Origin: Paratrimastix pyriformis
Taxonomy: Eukaryota > Preaxostyla > Paratrimastigidae
Assembly (NCBI GenBank): GCA_027972325.1
Contig: JAPMOS010000080.1
Span: 111,001-175,000 of the forward strand
Direction: 5' to 3'
DNA length: 64,000 nucleotides
Under the pieces are notes generated by a model. The model was not told the DNA's origin. It was given only the letters and a program-made list of their open reading frames with translations, and did not search any database. A program made the position numbers and the translations under genes. Within the stretch, counting starts at the first letter, position 1; each line of letters begins with the position of its first letter. Shown here in pieces: positions 1 through 18,089 of the stretch.

Positions 1-3000
1 ACTGCACTCGTAGGCCGACAGGACCGGCAGCAGGAAGGCCGTCAGGCCGCCCGTGCCGGCGCCCACCTCGAGGATGCGCAGCGGGCGGCCGCGGGGCCAG
101 TGGCGCACGACCCGCTCCAGGAGGGCGGCCGCGGCCTCGTTGTAGGGGCGCAGCTCGGCATCGTCACGGTAGAGGGCCTCCGCCACGGAGCCGCCCTCGC
201 CGAAGAGCAGGTGGATCGGGTCGACTTGCTCGCGCAGGATGCCGGCGAGCTGGGCCGCAATGGTGGCCGACAGGGCAGTGCTGTTGGGTGGGTGGGCGTG
301 GGAGAGGGAGGGGGGGAGGAGAATGAGAAGATTGTTTTGTCAGAGACGGCAATCCCAACAACATCACAATCACAATCACAATCACCACCACCGCCACCAA
401 TATCATCCCATCATCCCAATCATCCCAATCATCCCAATCAACATCCAACTATCATCAACATCATCCAATTTCCAATAGGAACCCATCATCAACCAGCGAC
501 AGCCAACAAGCCACCACCAAACAAGGCGGAGGGAAAGAAAGTCCGACCTGGGCCGGAACTCGGGGTAGTCCCGCTGCAGCTGTTGGCACAGAACCCGGGG
601 ATCCTCCTTCTCGGCCATGTACTTCTCGGTGGCCTCGACCTCGACGGCGGCCAGGTTGACCCCGTCGTCGTTGTGCAGCCGCAGGTGGCCGTCGGCGTGC
701 AGGAACCCGAGGATGCGGTGGAAGTACTTGCGGTGCTCGGCCGTGACGCCCACCTGGGCACAGAGGGCATCGAAGGGCATCCGGGTGCCGGCCGCGGGGG
801 TCCACCCGATGGGGGCCGAGCGCAGGGCGTCGAGGACGAGCAGGGCGCACAGGCGGGCCTGCAGGTCGCGCACAGTGGGCATCATGGGGGTCGTGCCGGC
901 CGCCAGGTCCTTGGACAGGTCCATCAGCACGGGCAGTGGTTCCTGGGCCGGGGGCATGGCGACCAGGGCCTGCTCGGGCACGTCCTCGGCGAACTCCCAG
1001 TGCTGCTGGAAGCACTCGGTGGCGTCGGGGTCGGCCCGGGTGCGGGCGGCCTCGTGGGCGATGCCCAGGGCCTCCTGTCGGCTGGCCACGGTCAGACCCT
1101 TGCCCTTCTTCTTGTCCAGGAACTGCAGCTGGATGCCCTCGAGGCACCCGACGACCGTGCCGTCGTGCTGCACCAGGGTGGTGCTCGACCCGGCCAGACC
1201 GCCGGAGCCCGTGGGCCGCTGCTGCTGCTGGGACTGGTCGCCGCTGGCCTGGCGGATGGCGCCGAGGGTGGCCAGGTGGCTGACGGCCCAGCACCGGCCG
1301 GCCGGCAGCTTCTTGTAGAACCGGACCCGGGCGATCTTGGTGGGGAAGAAGGTCCCCCGCCGGGTGCGCAGGATCAGACCGGCCTGGATGGACGAGTCCA
1401 GGCAGGTCGGGTGCAGGTACTGGTAGGCCGACAGGTCCTCGGCCGGGATGCTCTCAATGGGCTCAATCCGGGACAGCGAGAAGGACGCGTCCGGGTCGAC
1501 CCACAGCTTACGCACCCGCTGGAAGGCCGCGGCCAGCTCGAGGCCGTCCTCGTGCAGTTCCTTGTAGAACTTCTTGACGTCGATCGGGCACGAGGCGGCC
1601 GCGCGCAGCTTGTCGAGTTCCACGGGGGCCGGGGTCTCCTCCGTGTCGGGGCTCATGGTGCAGACGGCATGCAGTTTCCAGGCCCCGTTGGGCTCGACCC
1701 GGCTGAAGATCCGCCCGGCGTAGCTGCACTTGTGCGGGTCGGCCTCGGCGTTGGCGCCGCCCTTGTGGGGGTCGTGCAGCGGGGTCATCTGCACCTGTAC
1801 GGTGTGCACCTCGTCCTCCTCCATGTAGAAGGCCTTCAGGAACTGCACGTTGGTCAGCTGGAAGGGGTGGCCCTCGCCGTACACCTGGGCGCCGGCCCCC
1901 AGGAAGATCTCGACGTAGGTCACGCCGGGCACGACAATGTTCGACTGCAGGCGGTGGTCGAGAACCCAGGGCATCTGGGCCGTGGTCTGCTCGGCCAGGA
2001 AGGTCGGGGCGGCCGTGTCCAGCCGGACGCGGAGGAACGGATGGGCGCGGCCGGAGCAGCGGCGCTCGATGGATTCCTGGGGTTCGTTCCAGCAGCGCTC
2101 GCGGTCCCAGGCGTAGGTCGGCAGGGGGACCAGCTTGTGCGGGGCCTGTGTGGCGGAGGACGAGGAAAAATAATGAATTTGAGGTCGGATTGCCGATGAC
2201 ACACACAGAGGACGAGACCACTGTACCCAGCTCCCCCAAGCCCCCCCAGCCGCAGACCTGGATGTCGGTCCAGTAGTTGGCCCAGTCGACGAGGCACCCG
2301 CGGCAGTGCAGCTGCCCCAGGGTCCGCAGGAGGGCGGTGTGGTCATCGTTCAGGTGCTGCGGGGCGCACTGGGACAGGGCGTTGGGGGCCTTCTGCCAGG
2401 CGGAGGCCGAGAAGGGCCCGGCGGCGGCCGTCGGGGGCCGCACCAGGGTCGGCACAATGACGTGGGAGGGGGCGGTCAGGTGCATGGCCCGGAGAACCTC
2501 GCCCATGTTGGCGCTCAGGACGGGGTGGGCCGAGATCTCGACAAAGGTGTTGCACTGGTGCCGGTGGACCAGCTGCTCGAAGGCGCCCGCGAACTGGACG
2601 CACTGGCGCACGTTGCGCCACCTGGGGTGGGGTGGGGTGGGGGGGGGGGGGGGGGGATGGGATGGGTGATGTTGCGTGTTTGGTGGTCATCAGCCAATTG
2701 TCATTCATTCGATCATCATCATCATCTCCTCCATTCGATCATCATCAATATTGATCACTCGATCACCCGATCACCACCACCCGGTCCTCACCATCACCAT
2801 CACCAACATCAACATCATTAGCATGAATTGGCGTGGGCGGACCAGTACTCGGCGTCGCAGGGCACCTCGGTCAGCCCAGGGTCGACGGACGAGACCATGG
2901 TCACCCCGCCAACGGCCGGCAGGGGGCTGAGGTCGGCCAGCGAGGCGATCAGCTCGTCCCGCAGGAAATCCATGTGGGGCGAGTGGAAGGCGGCCTCGAT

Positions 3001-4007
3001 CTTGATCCAACGCGCCATGACCTGGCGCTGCTCCAGCTGCTGCTGGATCTCGGTCAGGGCGGCCTCGTCGCCCGAGATGGTGCAGGTCGACGGGGAGTTG
3101 ATGGCCGCCAGGGCCAGGGTGGCCTGGGGCCGGGCCTCGATCAGGGCCTCGACCTCGCCCGGGGGCAGCCCGACAGCGAGCATGCGGCCCTTGGGGCGCT
3201 TGGGGTCGGCGGCCTGGTCCTGCAGCCGCGAGCGGTGGTACATGACCGTCACGGCGTCGGCCAGGGACAGCCGGCCGCAGGCGTAGGCGGCTGAGATCTC
3301 GCCCACGCTGTGGCCCATGACGGCCACGGGGCGGATGCCCCAGGCGCGGGTCAGTACCTCGTACAGGGCCACCTGCAGGGCGAACAGGGCCGGCTGGGCG
3401 ACCCGGGTGTGATGGATCTCCGAGGCAGCCTCGGACTCCGGGCCAAACATGGCCTGCTTCAGCGACCAGCCGGCCAGGCCGGTGAACATGGCGTCGACCT
3501 TGTCGATGGTCTCGCGGAAGATGGGGTGCGACTGGGGGCCCTGGTAGAGGGTCCGGCCCATGGCCCACCACTGGGGGCCCTGGCCCGAGAAGACCAGGGC
3601 CACGCGGGGTGGCTGCTCGGGGTTGATCACCCCGCTGGCGGCGCCGCCAATCTCGTCGCCCGGGGCCAGGCCGGCCTGGGGGCTGATCTGGCGGGCAAGG
3701 GCCTCCAGCAGTGCCGAGGCGCTCGAGACGGTGGGCGAGACGAGGGCCACCCGGTAGGCGTGGTGCTGCCGGCGGGCGGTGGCGGTGTAGCTGAGGTCGG
3801 GCAGGCTGGGCACTGCACCGGGGGCGACAATGGCCCGGGCCAGGGCGGCCACGTTGGCCTTGAGGGCCGCCGGGGAGCGGGCCGAGACGACGACCAGGTG
3901 CGAGTTGCCCTGGGGGTCGGGGGTCTGTGGGGGGTTGGGGAGTGGGGGGGGGGGGGGGGTGAATTGGTGTGGCGGGGCCGCGGTGGCTCTCCCCAATGGG
4001 GCGGCAG

Positions 4008-4057
<50 letters not shown>

Positions 4058-5999
4058 CATCCTCATCACCATCACCATCACCGCCGCCACCACCACCACC
4101 ACCACCACCACCACCACCACCGCCGCCGCCGCCGCCGCCACCACCACCACCACCACCGCCGCCACCACCCGATCATCATCATCATCATCCTCATCAAATC
4201 GGATCCTGATGACCATCATCCAATCGTCATCCGATCAACATCATCCGGTTGGCTTGGGGGAAAACGGCGCGGACCTGGGGAGAGCAGGCCGCCCCGACGC
4301 GCTCATGAAGAGGCAACCCGCAGCGGGCGTCACGGCTCAGGATGGCCGTGGCGTTGGTCCCGCCGAAGCCGAAGCTGTTGACCACGGCAAACAGGGGGTC
4401 AGTCCGGGAGGACACGTTGGGCCAGGGCATATGGTGATCGGCAATCCGGATGCACAGGGCGGCCTGGTCGATCTTGGGGTTGAGCTGGTCGTAGTGGATC
4501 TGGGCCGCCATCTCGCGGTGTTCCATGGCCATGCACAGCTATGATGATGGGGGGAGAGTTTGTGTGGCGTGGTGAGTTGGGTGTGGCGTGGTGAGCGGAA
4601 TGGTGCCGAGGCAGGAACGGGAAGGAGTGCCCGCTGCGGACCTTGATGAAGGAGGCGATACCTGCGCCAGGCTCCATATGGCCAATGTTCCCCTTGACGG
4701 AGCCAATCACCAGCGGGCGCGCCGGGTTGCGGCCGGCGCGGAAGACAGTACCCAGGGCGAGAGCCTCCGCCGGATCACCGGCGTCGGTGCCGGTGCCGTG
4801 GGCCTCGGCGTACTGCATGACATTGGGCAGAATGTGGGCGCGTCGGAGAGCCTCGTAGAGCAGCTCCTCCTGGGCGTCGTGGGCCGGGAAGGTAATACCC
4901 TGGGAACGATGACCGCAGGAATTGCAGAAGGTCGACTTGATCACGGCGTAGACGTGGTCATTGTTGGCCAGGGCGGCGCTGAGGGGGCGCACCAGGGCAA
5001 TGGCGGCACCCTCGCAGCGAACGTACCCATTCGCACTGGGGAGGGGATCGTGTGGAGATGAGATGTGGCTGTGGGAATGTCACACAGACTGAGAATCGAA
5101 GGGCTTGCAATGACCATCCGGAGAAAGCACGCCGAGCTTCGAAAAACCAACAGAAATCTCAGGGCGAAGAATGACATTCACACCACCGACGGCGGCCATC
5201 TCACATTCCTTATTCCACAAAGAGTCGCAAGCAAAGTGCATGGCCACCAGGGAGGAAGAGCAGGCAGTATCAATCGTCAGGGAAGGTCCTAAAAACGTCG
5301 ATAAATGCAGTGCCGCCAAAGAAAGAGGTGCCGCCGCCGAAGATCGATCGAGTTGGAGCGAAACTGTTTCTAAACACGAAATCAACAAACCTTGGAAGTT
5401 GAACATAAAAGAAAGCCTATTGGAGACGATCGAGGTGGCGGTGCCGATCTGAGTGTGCGTGTCGATGCTGATGTGATCGTTGAACTGAAGCTGGTCATAA
5501 TCGGTTGAAGAGGCACCGATGAAACAGCCAGTTTTCAGTGCAGTGATCTTCTCCTGCACCAAGCCGGCATCCTCGAGGGCTTCCCACCCCACTTCCATCA
5601 GGAGACGCTGTTGAGGATCCACATGAGCGGCCTCACGGGGCGACATCCCGAAGAACTTGTAATCGAACATCTCCAACTTCTGGTTCAAGAACCCACCCTT
5701 CTTGCTGATGATTTTGCCAGGGTATTTCTTGCCCTTCGCGTCATGCCAGAAGGTGGCATCCCAGCGGTCAGCGGGGATATCAGTGATGGCTGAGAGGGAG
5801 CCGCAGATCAGCCGAGGTTTCGGAAAAGATCGAAAGAAAAAAGATCATGACGATGAGAGAGGTCTCCCGAAAGAAGGCAACAGCACAAACCATCGTAACC
5901 CATCCGCAGCAGGCGCCAGTACTCCTGTGGGCTGTTGGCACCGGCAGGAAACCGGCAACCAAGCCCAACTACGGCGATATCTTCGCGTTGTTGGTCCAT
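1..5999 (-). CDS. Type I polyketide synthase, KS-AT-DH-methyltransferase, 3' part beyond window
   Basis: Multidomain iterative-type PKS of 1,558 codons, cut by the left edge. Inferred exons: 5999-5891, 5789-5391, 5288-5090, 5035-4642, 4538-4275, 3909-2843, 2621-2258, 2145-548 and 280-<1. All junction phases agree. The ketosynthase (about 1-455) has DTACSSSL (Cys179), EAHGTGT (His315) and KGNIGH (His355), so the triad is complete. The acyltransferase (about 456-930) has GQGPQ and GHSVGE (Ser656). The dehydratase (about 945-1230) has H996 in an HxxxSxxxxP motif, where Ser replaces the usual Gly, and Asp1182 in DSSIQ. The last visible exon carries LEVGAGTGG, motif I of a SAM methyltransferase. 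Ketoreductase and ACP would lie beyond position 1. The start ATG at 5999 gives MDQQREDIAVVGLGCRF, a typical KS N-terminus. Introns are 54-365 bp; the largest holds trinucleotide tracts. The product is unknown. Confidence 0.95.
3910..4274 (-). repeat. Microsatellite-rich PKS intron
   Basis: This 365-bp intron lies between the KS and AT coding exons. On the plus strand it contains (ATC)n, then (CCA/CCG)n, then more (ATC)n, and a G run at about 3948-3958. The donor is GTCCGC and the acceptor follows a C run on the coding strand. The long poly-His and poly-Pro reading frames here are repeat translations, not genes. Confidence 0.85.
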
Positions 6000-7060
6000 A
6001 CCCAATCCCTCACACACAAAAGGCTTGGGGAACCGGGGTCAGAGACCAAATCGTGTTTTTCAAATGGGGGCGCCTCCACGGGCCCCCTCGCTGGGCTGCG
6101 ACGGCCGGGTGGCGGAAGCACACCACCTCTTTCAATTCTCAAACGAGTGTTTTCTCGCCAGGTGAAAGGACAGTCGTGCCTTCGCGGAGCATCAATTCCG
6201 AAGAAACCAAGTCCGATTTTCGTCCAGTCTTTCGGGGCTCTTTTTCCATGTCCCGGCTTCAAAGATATCGACGTGGTTGTGCTCTGCTGATGGTGGATCA
6301 GCAAGTACCGAACTGTTCAGTCAAACTCCGATCTCCTCCCTCCACGGCATTTTTTGTGAATGACATGAGATTCAAATCAGGGAGTGATTCTGTATGGGAT
6401 GGGCGCTCCATCGATTGTCATACAAGCTCGGTTTTCGATTCTGTCCCGATGCACCGTCCCTGCCGAAGGCACCATCTCTTTACGCCGAATGTGGTCGGGC
6501 AAGATAAATAAAAGAAAAACTCCTCTTTCCTTGCGTGTCGGGAAACAAAAAGGTCGGATTACCCATGATGTTGACACCCCCAGGCAGTGCCCGCTTTGGG
6601 GGCCCGATCTTCCCAACACCCGTCCGGCCCTTTTCAGACATTCTACGTCACCTGTTTTAGGGGGCGTTCGGAGGGGGGGGGGGGGGGGGGCAAGACCCTT
6701 GGGTGGAGGGTCGCGCGTGCCACCGAATCCCCAACAGCATCTCGGAGGCGGGCGGTGAAGAGCAACGTTACCATCCAATGGTGGGCTTGGGTCGTGGACC
6801 CTCTTCGGCCGGGGCCGCCGCTGGGCCCGGAGGGGGGGTCATTGTGTGTGTGCTTCGTCCTGGTGGGACGCTCATCCCTCACTTTGAACTCTGCGCTGCG
6901 CGGGCCCCGTGGCGTCTGTGCAGGTGGCTGCGGAGGGCAAGAGAATCCGCCCGTCAGCCGCCATACCCATCCCCGCTCGATTCGATGTGGCCTGGGGAAA
7001 TTTCGATTGGTAATATCCGGCGGGGGGGGGGGGGGGGGGGGGGGGACTCACATCAGGTGT
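6000..7060. other. No recognisable gene; upstream region of the PKS
   Basis: About 1.06 kb between the PKS start and the next hypothetical gene. Both strands have open frames of 100-270 codons, but none shows a family signature and they run through homopolymer G tracts (6675-6690 and 7022-7045). I found no TATA-like box just upstream of the PKS start codon. The region may hold 5' untranslated exons or the regulatory region of the PKS. Confidence 0.4.
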
Positions 7061-7065
7061 TGGTG

Positions 7066-7767
7066 TTACTCCCCGAGGTTCGGTGGGGCAGTGGGCGAGT
7101 GTTGTGGTTGGGGTTGTGGTGATTGTTGTTCTGGTTGTGGTGGTTGTGCGCCCGCGCGCCCCGCCACGTCACCGTTACGCATCTGGGCCAGAGCCACCAT
7201 TTGGGCATCCAAAATTTGTCCCAGCTGGAGGAGATTCCCCTGGGCGCGGAGCATGTGGGCCGTTGCCTCCTTCCACCGCTCCAGGTTGCCGTTTTCCAGG
7301 GCGCCGGAAAGTAACATTTCTGTTTCTTGGAGGGTTTCGGGGACTGTGAGCGGGTTGAGCCGGATGGCCACTTGCATCGGGAGCGGTGGCGGTAATGGTG
7401 GTGGTGGCGGTGGCGGCAGCGCAGAATTTGGTGGGAATGGAACAATCGAGGGATGCATGAGGAGATGGGCTGGAATCGGAAGTGGTTTTCCGGGTGGTGG
7501 AGGTATGAGAGGGGGGAACGAATTCAGCGGTTGAGGGAGGCGCAATGGTCGTGGGGGGAACGGAAGAGGTGGAAGGGGTGGTAACGGTGGAAGGAAGGTC
7601 TGTTGTTGGTTTTGCGGAACGAAGGCTGAGGGGGGGAGACGAGACATCCGGCAGGGTGGATATCTCCTGGGGTTTAAGCGCTTTTCCTCCATGCAACCGC
7701 CCCCTGAACCCGAGGATCGCCAGGTGCAGGGACTGACAAATGTCTGCTTTTTCCTCGTTTTAGCCAC
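7066..7767 (-). CDS. Proline-rich hypothetical protein
   Basis: An open frame of up to 233 codons; a start at the internal Met of MEEKRLNPRR (about residue 26) is equally possible. The middle is proline-rich (PPLPPLPPLP and PPPPPPPLPPP). It is followed by a 70-residue segment that looks like amphipathic helix (LQETEMLLSGALENGNLERW, then HMLRAQGNLLQLGQILDAQM) and a Gln/Pro tail ending in NLGE. The mixture of a low-complexity linker and a helical segment suggests a real protein rather than an antisense artefact. I do not recognise the family. A second frame on the same strand is also open across most of the span, so the reading frame is not certain. It is divergent from the zinc-knuckle gene downstream. 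Confidence 0.4.
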   Translation of the reverse strand: MAKTRKKQTFVSPCTWRSSGSGGGCMEEKRLNPRRYPPCRMSRLPPSAFVPQNQQQTFLPPLPPLPPLPFPPRPLRLPQPLNSFPPLIPPPPGKPLPIPAHLLMHPSIVPFPPNSALPPPPPPPLPPPLPMQVAIRLNPLTVPETLQETEMLLSGALENGNLERWKEATAHMLRAQGNLLQLGQILDAQMVALAQMRNGDVAGRAGAQPPQPEQQSPQPQPQHSPTAPPNLGE

Positions 7768-8009
7768 GAATTATTTCGAACGGCAATCTGCGCAGGTTTT
7801 GAAATCCATTGCACAGGATCGTCACGGGATGGCGCCACCCTCTGCTGTTGGTATCCAGGGTGGCCCTTCTACGAGTAGGTGGCAACAAAAGAAAGATCTT
7901 AAACGGCAAATGTATGCCGAGTCGACCGAACGGGCGGGTATCGAACCGGCCCTGCCACGGTCTGTCGCCCACCGGTCCTTTCACCATTCCTGACTTCGTT
8001 CCTGCGCAG

Positions 8010-9181
8010 GGTTCAAGCGAGGGCAGACAAATTCTGCCAGAAATGTCTTGAAAAAGGGCATGCCACGTGGGAATGTAAAAATTCCTCCAAGTATGTCCGT
8101 CGGCCATCGGCGACGGAACAGCTCCGCTACCCGGTGCTGCGCCCGTCTATGCCCGAGGTTCCAGCCCAGTTTGAGTCTGCGTTCTTGATTGAGTCATGCA
8201 TCACGATGATCATCGGTCGACATCACCCCAGGTCCAAACACCAAATTGAACTCGACCAGAAGACTGCCCAGGAGATGGTGAAATCCGAGAAGGCTGCCCG
8301 CAAGCAGGCGCGTGCCGAACGGCGCGCCCGACGGGCCGCCAAGCGGCATCACCATCACAAGCGGCGTTCGCCCTCAACATCGTCGTCGTCATCATCGGAT
8401 TCCGGCTCGGGCTCAGGGTCAGAGTCATCGGGCTCATCGGGGTCCTCTTCTTCAGGCTCCGGCTCTTCATCAGACTCGAGGTCTGCCGTCTCAGTTTCCT
8501 CTCCCGGGAGGGTGGGTGGGTGGGTGGTGTGGCCGGGGGATCTCATGGGCTGTGCGCGTGTGGGCCGGGCAAACTGATCCCGTGAGAATGATGGGGATGG
8601 GGATGATGGTGGGGATGGGGATGGGGATGATGATCCTGATGGTGATGATGGTGGTGACGATGGTGGTGATGATGATGATGATGGTGGTGGTGGTGGCGGT
8701 GTTGTTGATGGTGATGGTGGTGATGGTGGTGATGGTGGTGATGGTGGTGATGGTTATTTGCTGAACGGTGATGAAGGATGATGATTGGATGCGGGTGATG
8801 ATGAGGATGCCTGGATGATGATGATATTCTTTGTTCCATTCATCATTCTGTTTGGCGGCGGTTTCCCTCCTTTTTGTTGTGGTTGGTAGCGCCTCGGGTT
8901 CTGAAGACGAGGCCACCCCCACCCCCGAAGCCGTTCCGAAGAAGTCGGAATCCCCCGAGGAGACAGCCACCACCCCCGCCGGAACGGAGGAGAAGAAGAC
9001 CACGGACAAGCGGGGCCGGAAGACGCATAAGAAGAGGCGACACCAGTCGCCCTCCTCCTCCTCGTCTTCCGCCTCCTCTGCCTCCTCGGGTGAGTCCTCA
9101 GGCTCCGAATCCGAAGACGAGAAGAAGAAGAAGAAGAAGAAGGACAAGAAAGGCAAGAAGGAGAAGAAGGACAAGGAGTGA
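8010..9181 (+). CDS. ZCCHC10-like zinc-knuckle, Ser/Lys-rich protein (5' exon not resolved)
   Basis: The first visible exon (about 8010-8519) begins with a CCHC zinc knuckle, CQKCLEKGHATWEC (C-x2-C-x4-H-x4-C), followed by KYVRRPSATEQL. It continues with a basic KAARKQARAERRARRAAKR segment and a long serine/glycine run. The second exon (8890-9181) is acidic/serine-rich and ends in a lysine-rich tail (KKKDKKGKKEKKDKE, stop TGA 9179-9181). The order knuckle, basic stretch, Ser tract and Lys tail is the layout of the small nuclear protein ZCCHC10. About 45 extra residues sit between the knuckle and the basic part, perhaps an unspliced intron. The 371-bp intron between the exons is (GATGGT)n-like; a donor at 8520 keeps the frame. 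No convincing ATG was found upstream. Confidence 0.7.
8520..8889 (+). repeat. (GAT/GGT)n microsatellite intron of the zinc-knuckle gene
   Basis: Starts with (GGGT)n, which gives several alternative GT donors four bases apart. It runs through GATGGGGATG and GATGGTGGT tracts to a TTGGTAG acceptor. No exon-like sequence was seen inside. Confidence 0.75.
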
Positions 9182-9472
9182 TCGAGTCCTCGCGGTGTTG
9201 GTGTTGTTTGTTGTTGTTTGTTGTCGTTGTTGTTGTCGTTGTTGTTTTATGTCTGACATCGCTGCCCATCACTGGCAACCTCCTCGGGTCGGTTCCTCAT
9301 GGAGGAGATTCCCTCCCTTTTGTGTTTTTTCGGTCTCCATCTCCCCAGGCCAAGAAAGGAAACACGAGGTATCGGATGACGCGCTCTCTTTTCGATCAGG
9401 ACCAAAAAAAAGCGAGGAAGCAGATGACGAGGGGGGGAAAGAGGCCTCGCGTTTAATAGCCATTGGCCCCGT
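9182..9472. other. Convergent 3' intergenic region, no gene seen
   Basis: Lies between the stop codons of two convergent genes. It begins with a (TTG/TTGTCG)n tract (9195-9247) followed by unique sequence. No feature is assignable. Confidence 0.5.
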
Positions 9473-9665
9473 CTAATCTGTCGGGAAGGGTGAGGACGGT
9501 GGGGAGGATGTGTCAGACAGACCATCCTCGCCATTGTTGCCGTGGCCATTGTTGCCGTTGTTGCCGTTGTTGCCGTGGCCGTTGTTGCCGTTGTTGCCAT
9601 TGTTGCCGTGGCCATTGTTGCCGTTGTTGCCGTTGTTGCCATTGTTGCCGTGGCCGTTGTTGCCA

Positions 9666-9736
<71 letters not shown>

Positions 9737-10108
9737 ATTGTTGCCGTGGCCGTTGTTGCCGTTGTTGCCATTGTTGCCGTGGCCATTGTTGCCATTGTTG
9801 CCGTTGTTGCCATTGTTGCCGTGGCCATTGTTGCCATTGTTGCCATTGTTGCCATTGTTGCCGTGGCCGTTGTTGCCGTTGTTGCCATTGTTGCCGTGGC
9901 CATTGTTGCCATTGTTGCCGTGGCCATTGTTGCCATTGTTGCCGTGGCCATTGTTGCCATTGTTGCCATTGTTGCCATTGTTGCCGTGGCCGTTGTTGCC
10001 GTTGTTGCCGTGGCCGTTGTTGCCGTTGTTGCCGTGGCCGTTGTTGCCGTTGTTGCCGTGGCCGTTGTTGCCATTGTTGCCGTGGCCGTTGTTGCCATTG
10101 TTGCCGTG

Positions 10109-10140
<32 letters not shown>

Positions 10141-10763
10141 GGCCGTTGTTGCCGTTGTTGCCGTGGCCGTTGTTGCCGTTGTTGCCGTGGCCATTGTTGC
10201 CATTGTTGCCGTGGCCATTGTTGCCATTGTTGCCGTGGCCATTGTTGCCGTTGCAGTGGCCAAAGTCAAACTGGTCGTCGAAGCAGTTGTCGTCGTCGTT
10301 CATGTACCCACCGCCGTAGCCGCCATGGGGCTTGCAGGGCTTGCAGGGCTCATAGCAAGGCTTCTTGCAGGGCTCATAGCAAGGCTTCTTGCAGGGCTCA
10401 AAGCAAGACTTCTTGCAGGGCTCAAAGCAAGACTTCTTGCAGGGCTCATAGCAAGACTTCTTGCAGGGCTCATAGCAAGACTTCTTGTAGGGCTCATAGC
10501 ATGACTTCTTGCAGGGCTCAAAGCAAGACTTCTTGCAGTGCCCACCGTTGGAAGAGAAGCCAGTGCCATACCCGCCCGTCTTGCCGATCGCTGGCAAGAT
10601 GGGAGTTGGAAAAAAAGCAATGGTGAAGAAACAGACCACTCCGCGGCTCATCGTCGAAATCGAAACCTTGGAATGATCGCCCACCAAAACCCATCTTGTC
10701 GCTCCCCCACGCAAGGGCGGAGACCGCGAGAAGAGACAGGAGCAAAACGACGGCTGGTTTCAT
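9473..10763 (-). CDS. Secreted low-complexity protein with CKKSCYEPC and NGNNGHG repeats
   Basis: Two exons, 10763-10637 and 10590-9473, give 414 residues. The 46-bp intron has GTCTGT...CAG ends and the frame is exact. A classical signal peptide (MKPAVVLLLSLLAVSALAWG) starts the protein, so it should be secreted or on the surface. After about 60 residues comes a block of about nine 9-residue repeats of the form CKKSC(Y/F)EPC, then KPHGGYGGGY, an acidic NDDDNCFDDQFDFGH segment, and about 240 residues of NGNNGHG/NGN repeats. The tail is serine/proline-rich and acidic. No known domain is visible. Paired cysteines suggest disulfide cross-linking, and regularly spaced His suggests possible metal binding; an extracellular wall, cyst or adhesive matrix role is inference. 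A TATA box lies 43 bp upstream of the start. Confidence 0.85.
9510..10255 (-). repeat. Coding minisatellite encoding NGN/NGHG
   Basis: On the plus strand a mosaic of 9-base units (TTGCCGTTG, TTGCCATTG, TTGCCGTGG) about 80 units long. Third-position T/G changes (GTT/ATT) are synonymous Asn choices on the coding strand, so the repeat is kept in frame while drifting at silent sites. That supports translation. Confidence 0.85.
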
Positions 10764-10805
10764 CGAAAAATCCGATTGGATGTGGTGGGAAGGCCACGAA
10801 AAATT

Positions 10806-10814
10806 CCTTTTATA
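10806..10814 (-). promoter_or_regulatory. TATA box (TATAAAAGG) of the Cys/Asn-Gly-His repeat gene
   Basis: TATAAAAGG on the minus strand, 43 bases before the ATG at 10763. This matches the spacing of the TATA-like element ahead of the glycogen synthase gene, and implies a very short 5' leader. Confidence 0.65.
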
Positions 10815-10829
10815 ATCGAAAGGGCGGGG

Positions 10830-11099
10830 CTCGTAGCTCTTGGACTGACAGGATCCTCCTACATTCTGCCTCAACCCCCGTTGTCTCTTCAGGCTGGACC
10901 CGACTGTTTCGTTTCTCTCAATGGTTGACCTTTCGCCTGCCCACTTCGGCGCTCACACGAGCGGAGGGACTCAAAGTCTTCAGGAGGGATGTCTCCACTG
11001 TAAATTTCGGGATCATTGCAAACAGCAATGCGATAAGCCGCATTGCTTCTGCCACACATGTCCTCACCGGCGTGCGTCGAACTCGACCTCGCCAATGCC

Positions 11100-11100
<1 letters not shown>
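10830..11100. other. Intergenic sequence, possible 5' end of the phosphatase gene
   Basis: Lies between the minus-strand TATA box and the first likely PP2C exon. One plus frame (from about 10921) contains several Cys and His residues (GCLHCKFRDHCKQQCDKPHCFC) and runs into the PP2C-like GATDQGGGRYQYNQ. It could therefore be the N-terminus of the phosphatase, but splice sites are not clear. Confidence 0.3.
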
Positions 11101-17839
<6,739 letters not shown>

Positions 17840-18089
17840 GAGCTGATGATGAGATTTGTCGATCGTTTTTTTCCCTTTTGCTTTTCCATCATGGTGAGTG
17901 TGGCCCCCGAGCCCCCTCCACTTGGGGCCCCCCCATTTTGACATTTTTCTTTCCATTTCGAACAATTATTCCTCCCCCCTGTTTTTTGTGTCTCTTCCCC
18001 CCGTCTCCTTCTCCCCCTCTCTTCCCTCGGAGCGGTTTTGCGTGTTTTCTTGAAAACGCTGAACAGGCATCCATTCAAAAGAGCTTTTT
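17840..18089. other. Convergent 3' intergenic region
   Basis: 250 bp between the phosphatase stop and the stop of the next (minus) gene. T-rich and C-rich runs, no gene seen. It must hold both polyadenylation regions. Confidence 0.5.

Noticed and set aside
100-2199. 699-codon plus-strand open frame opposite the PKS
   Set aside because: It is the antisense shadow of the PKS DH region in high-GC DNA. The minus strand has all domain motifs and consistent introns.
7920-7990. Possible tRNA gene on the minus strand with a GGTTCGATACC B box
   Set aside because: Only the T arm pairs (4 of 5). No acceptor, D or anticodon stem could be drawn, so it is not listed as a tRNA.
9463-10626. Cys/His-rich plus-strand frame (CCRCCHCC repeats)
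   Set aside because: Antisense of the NGN/NGHG coding repeat. The minus strand has the signal peptide, an in-phase intron and a TATA box.
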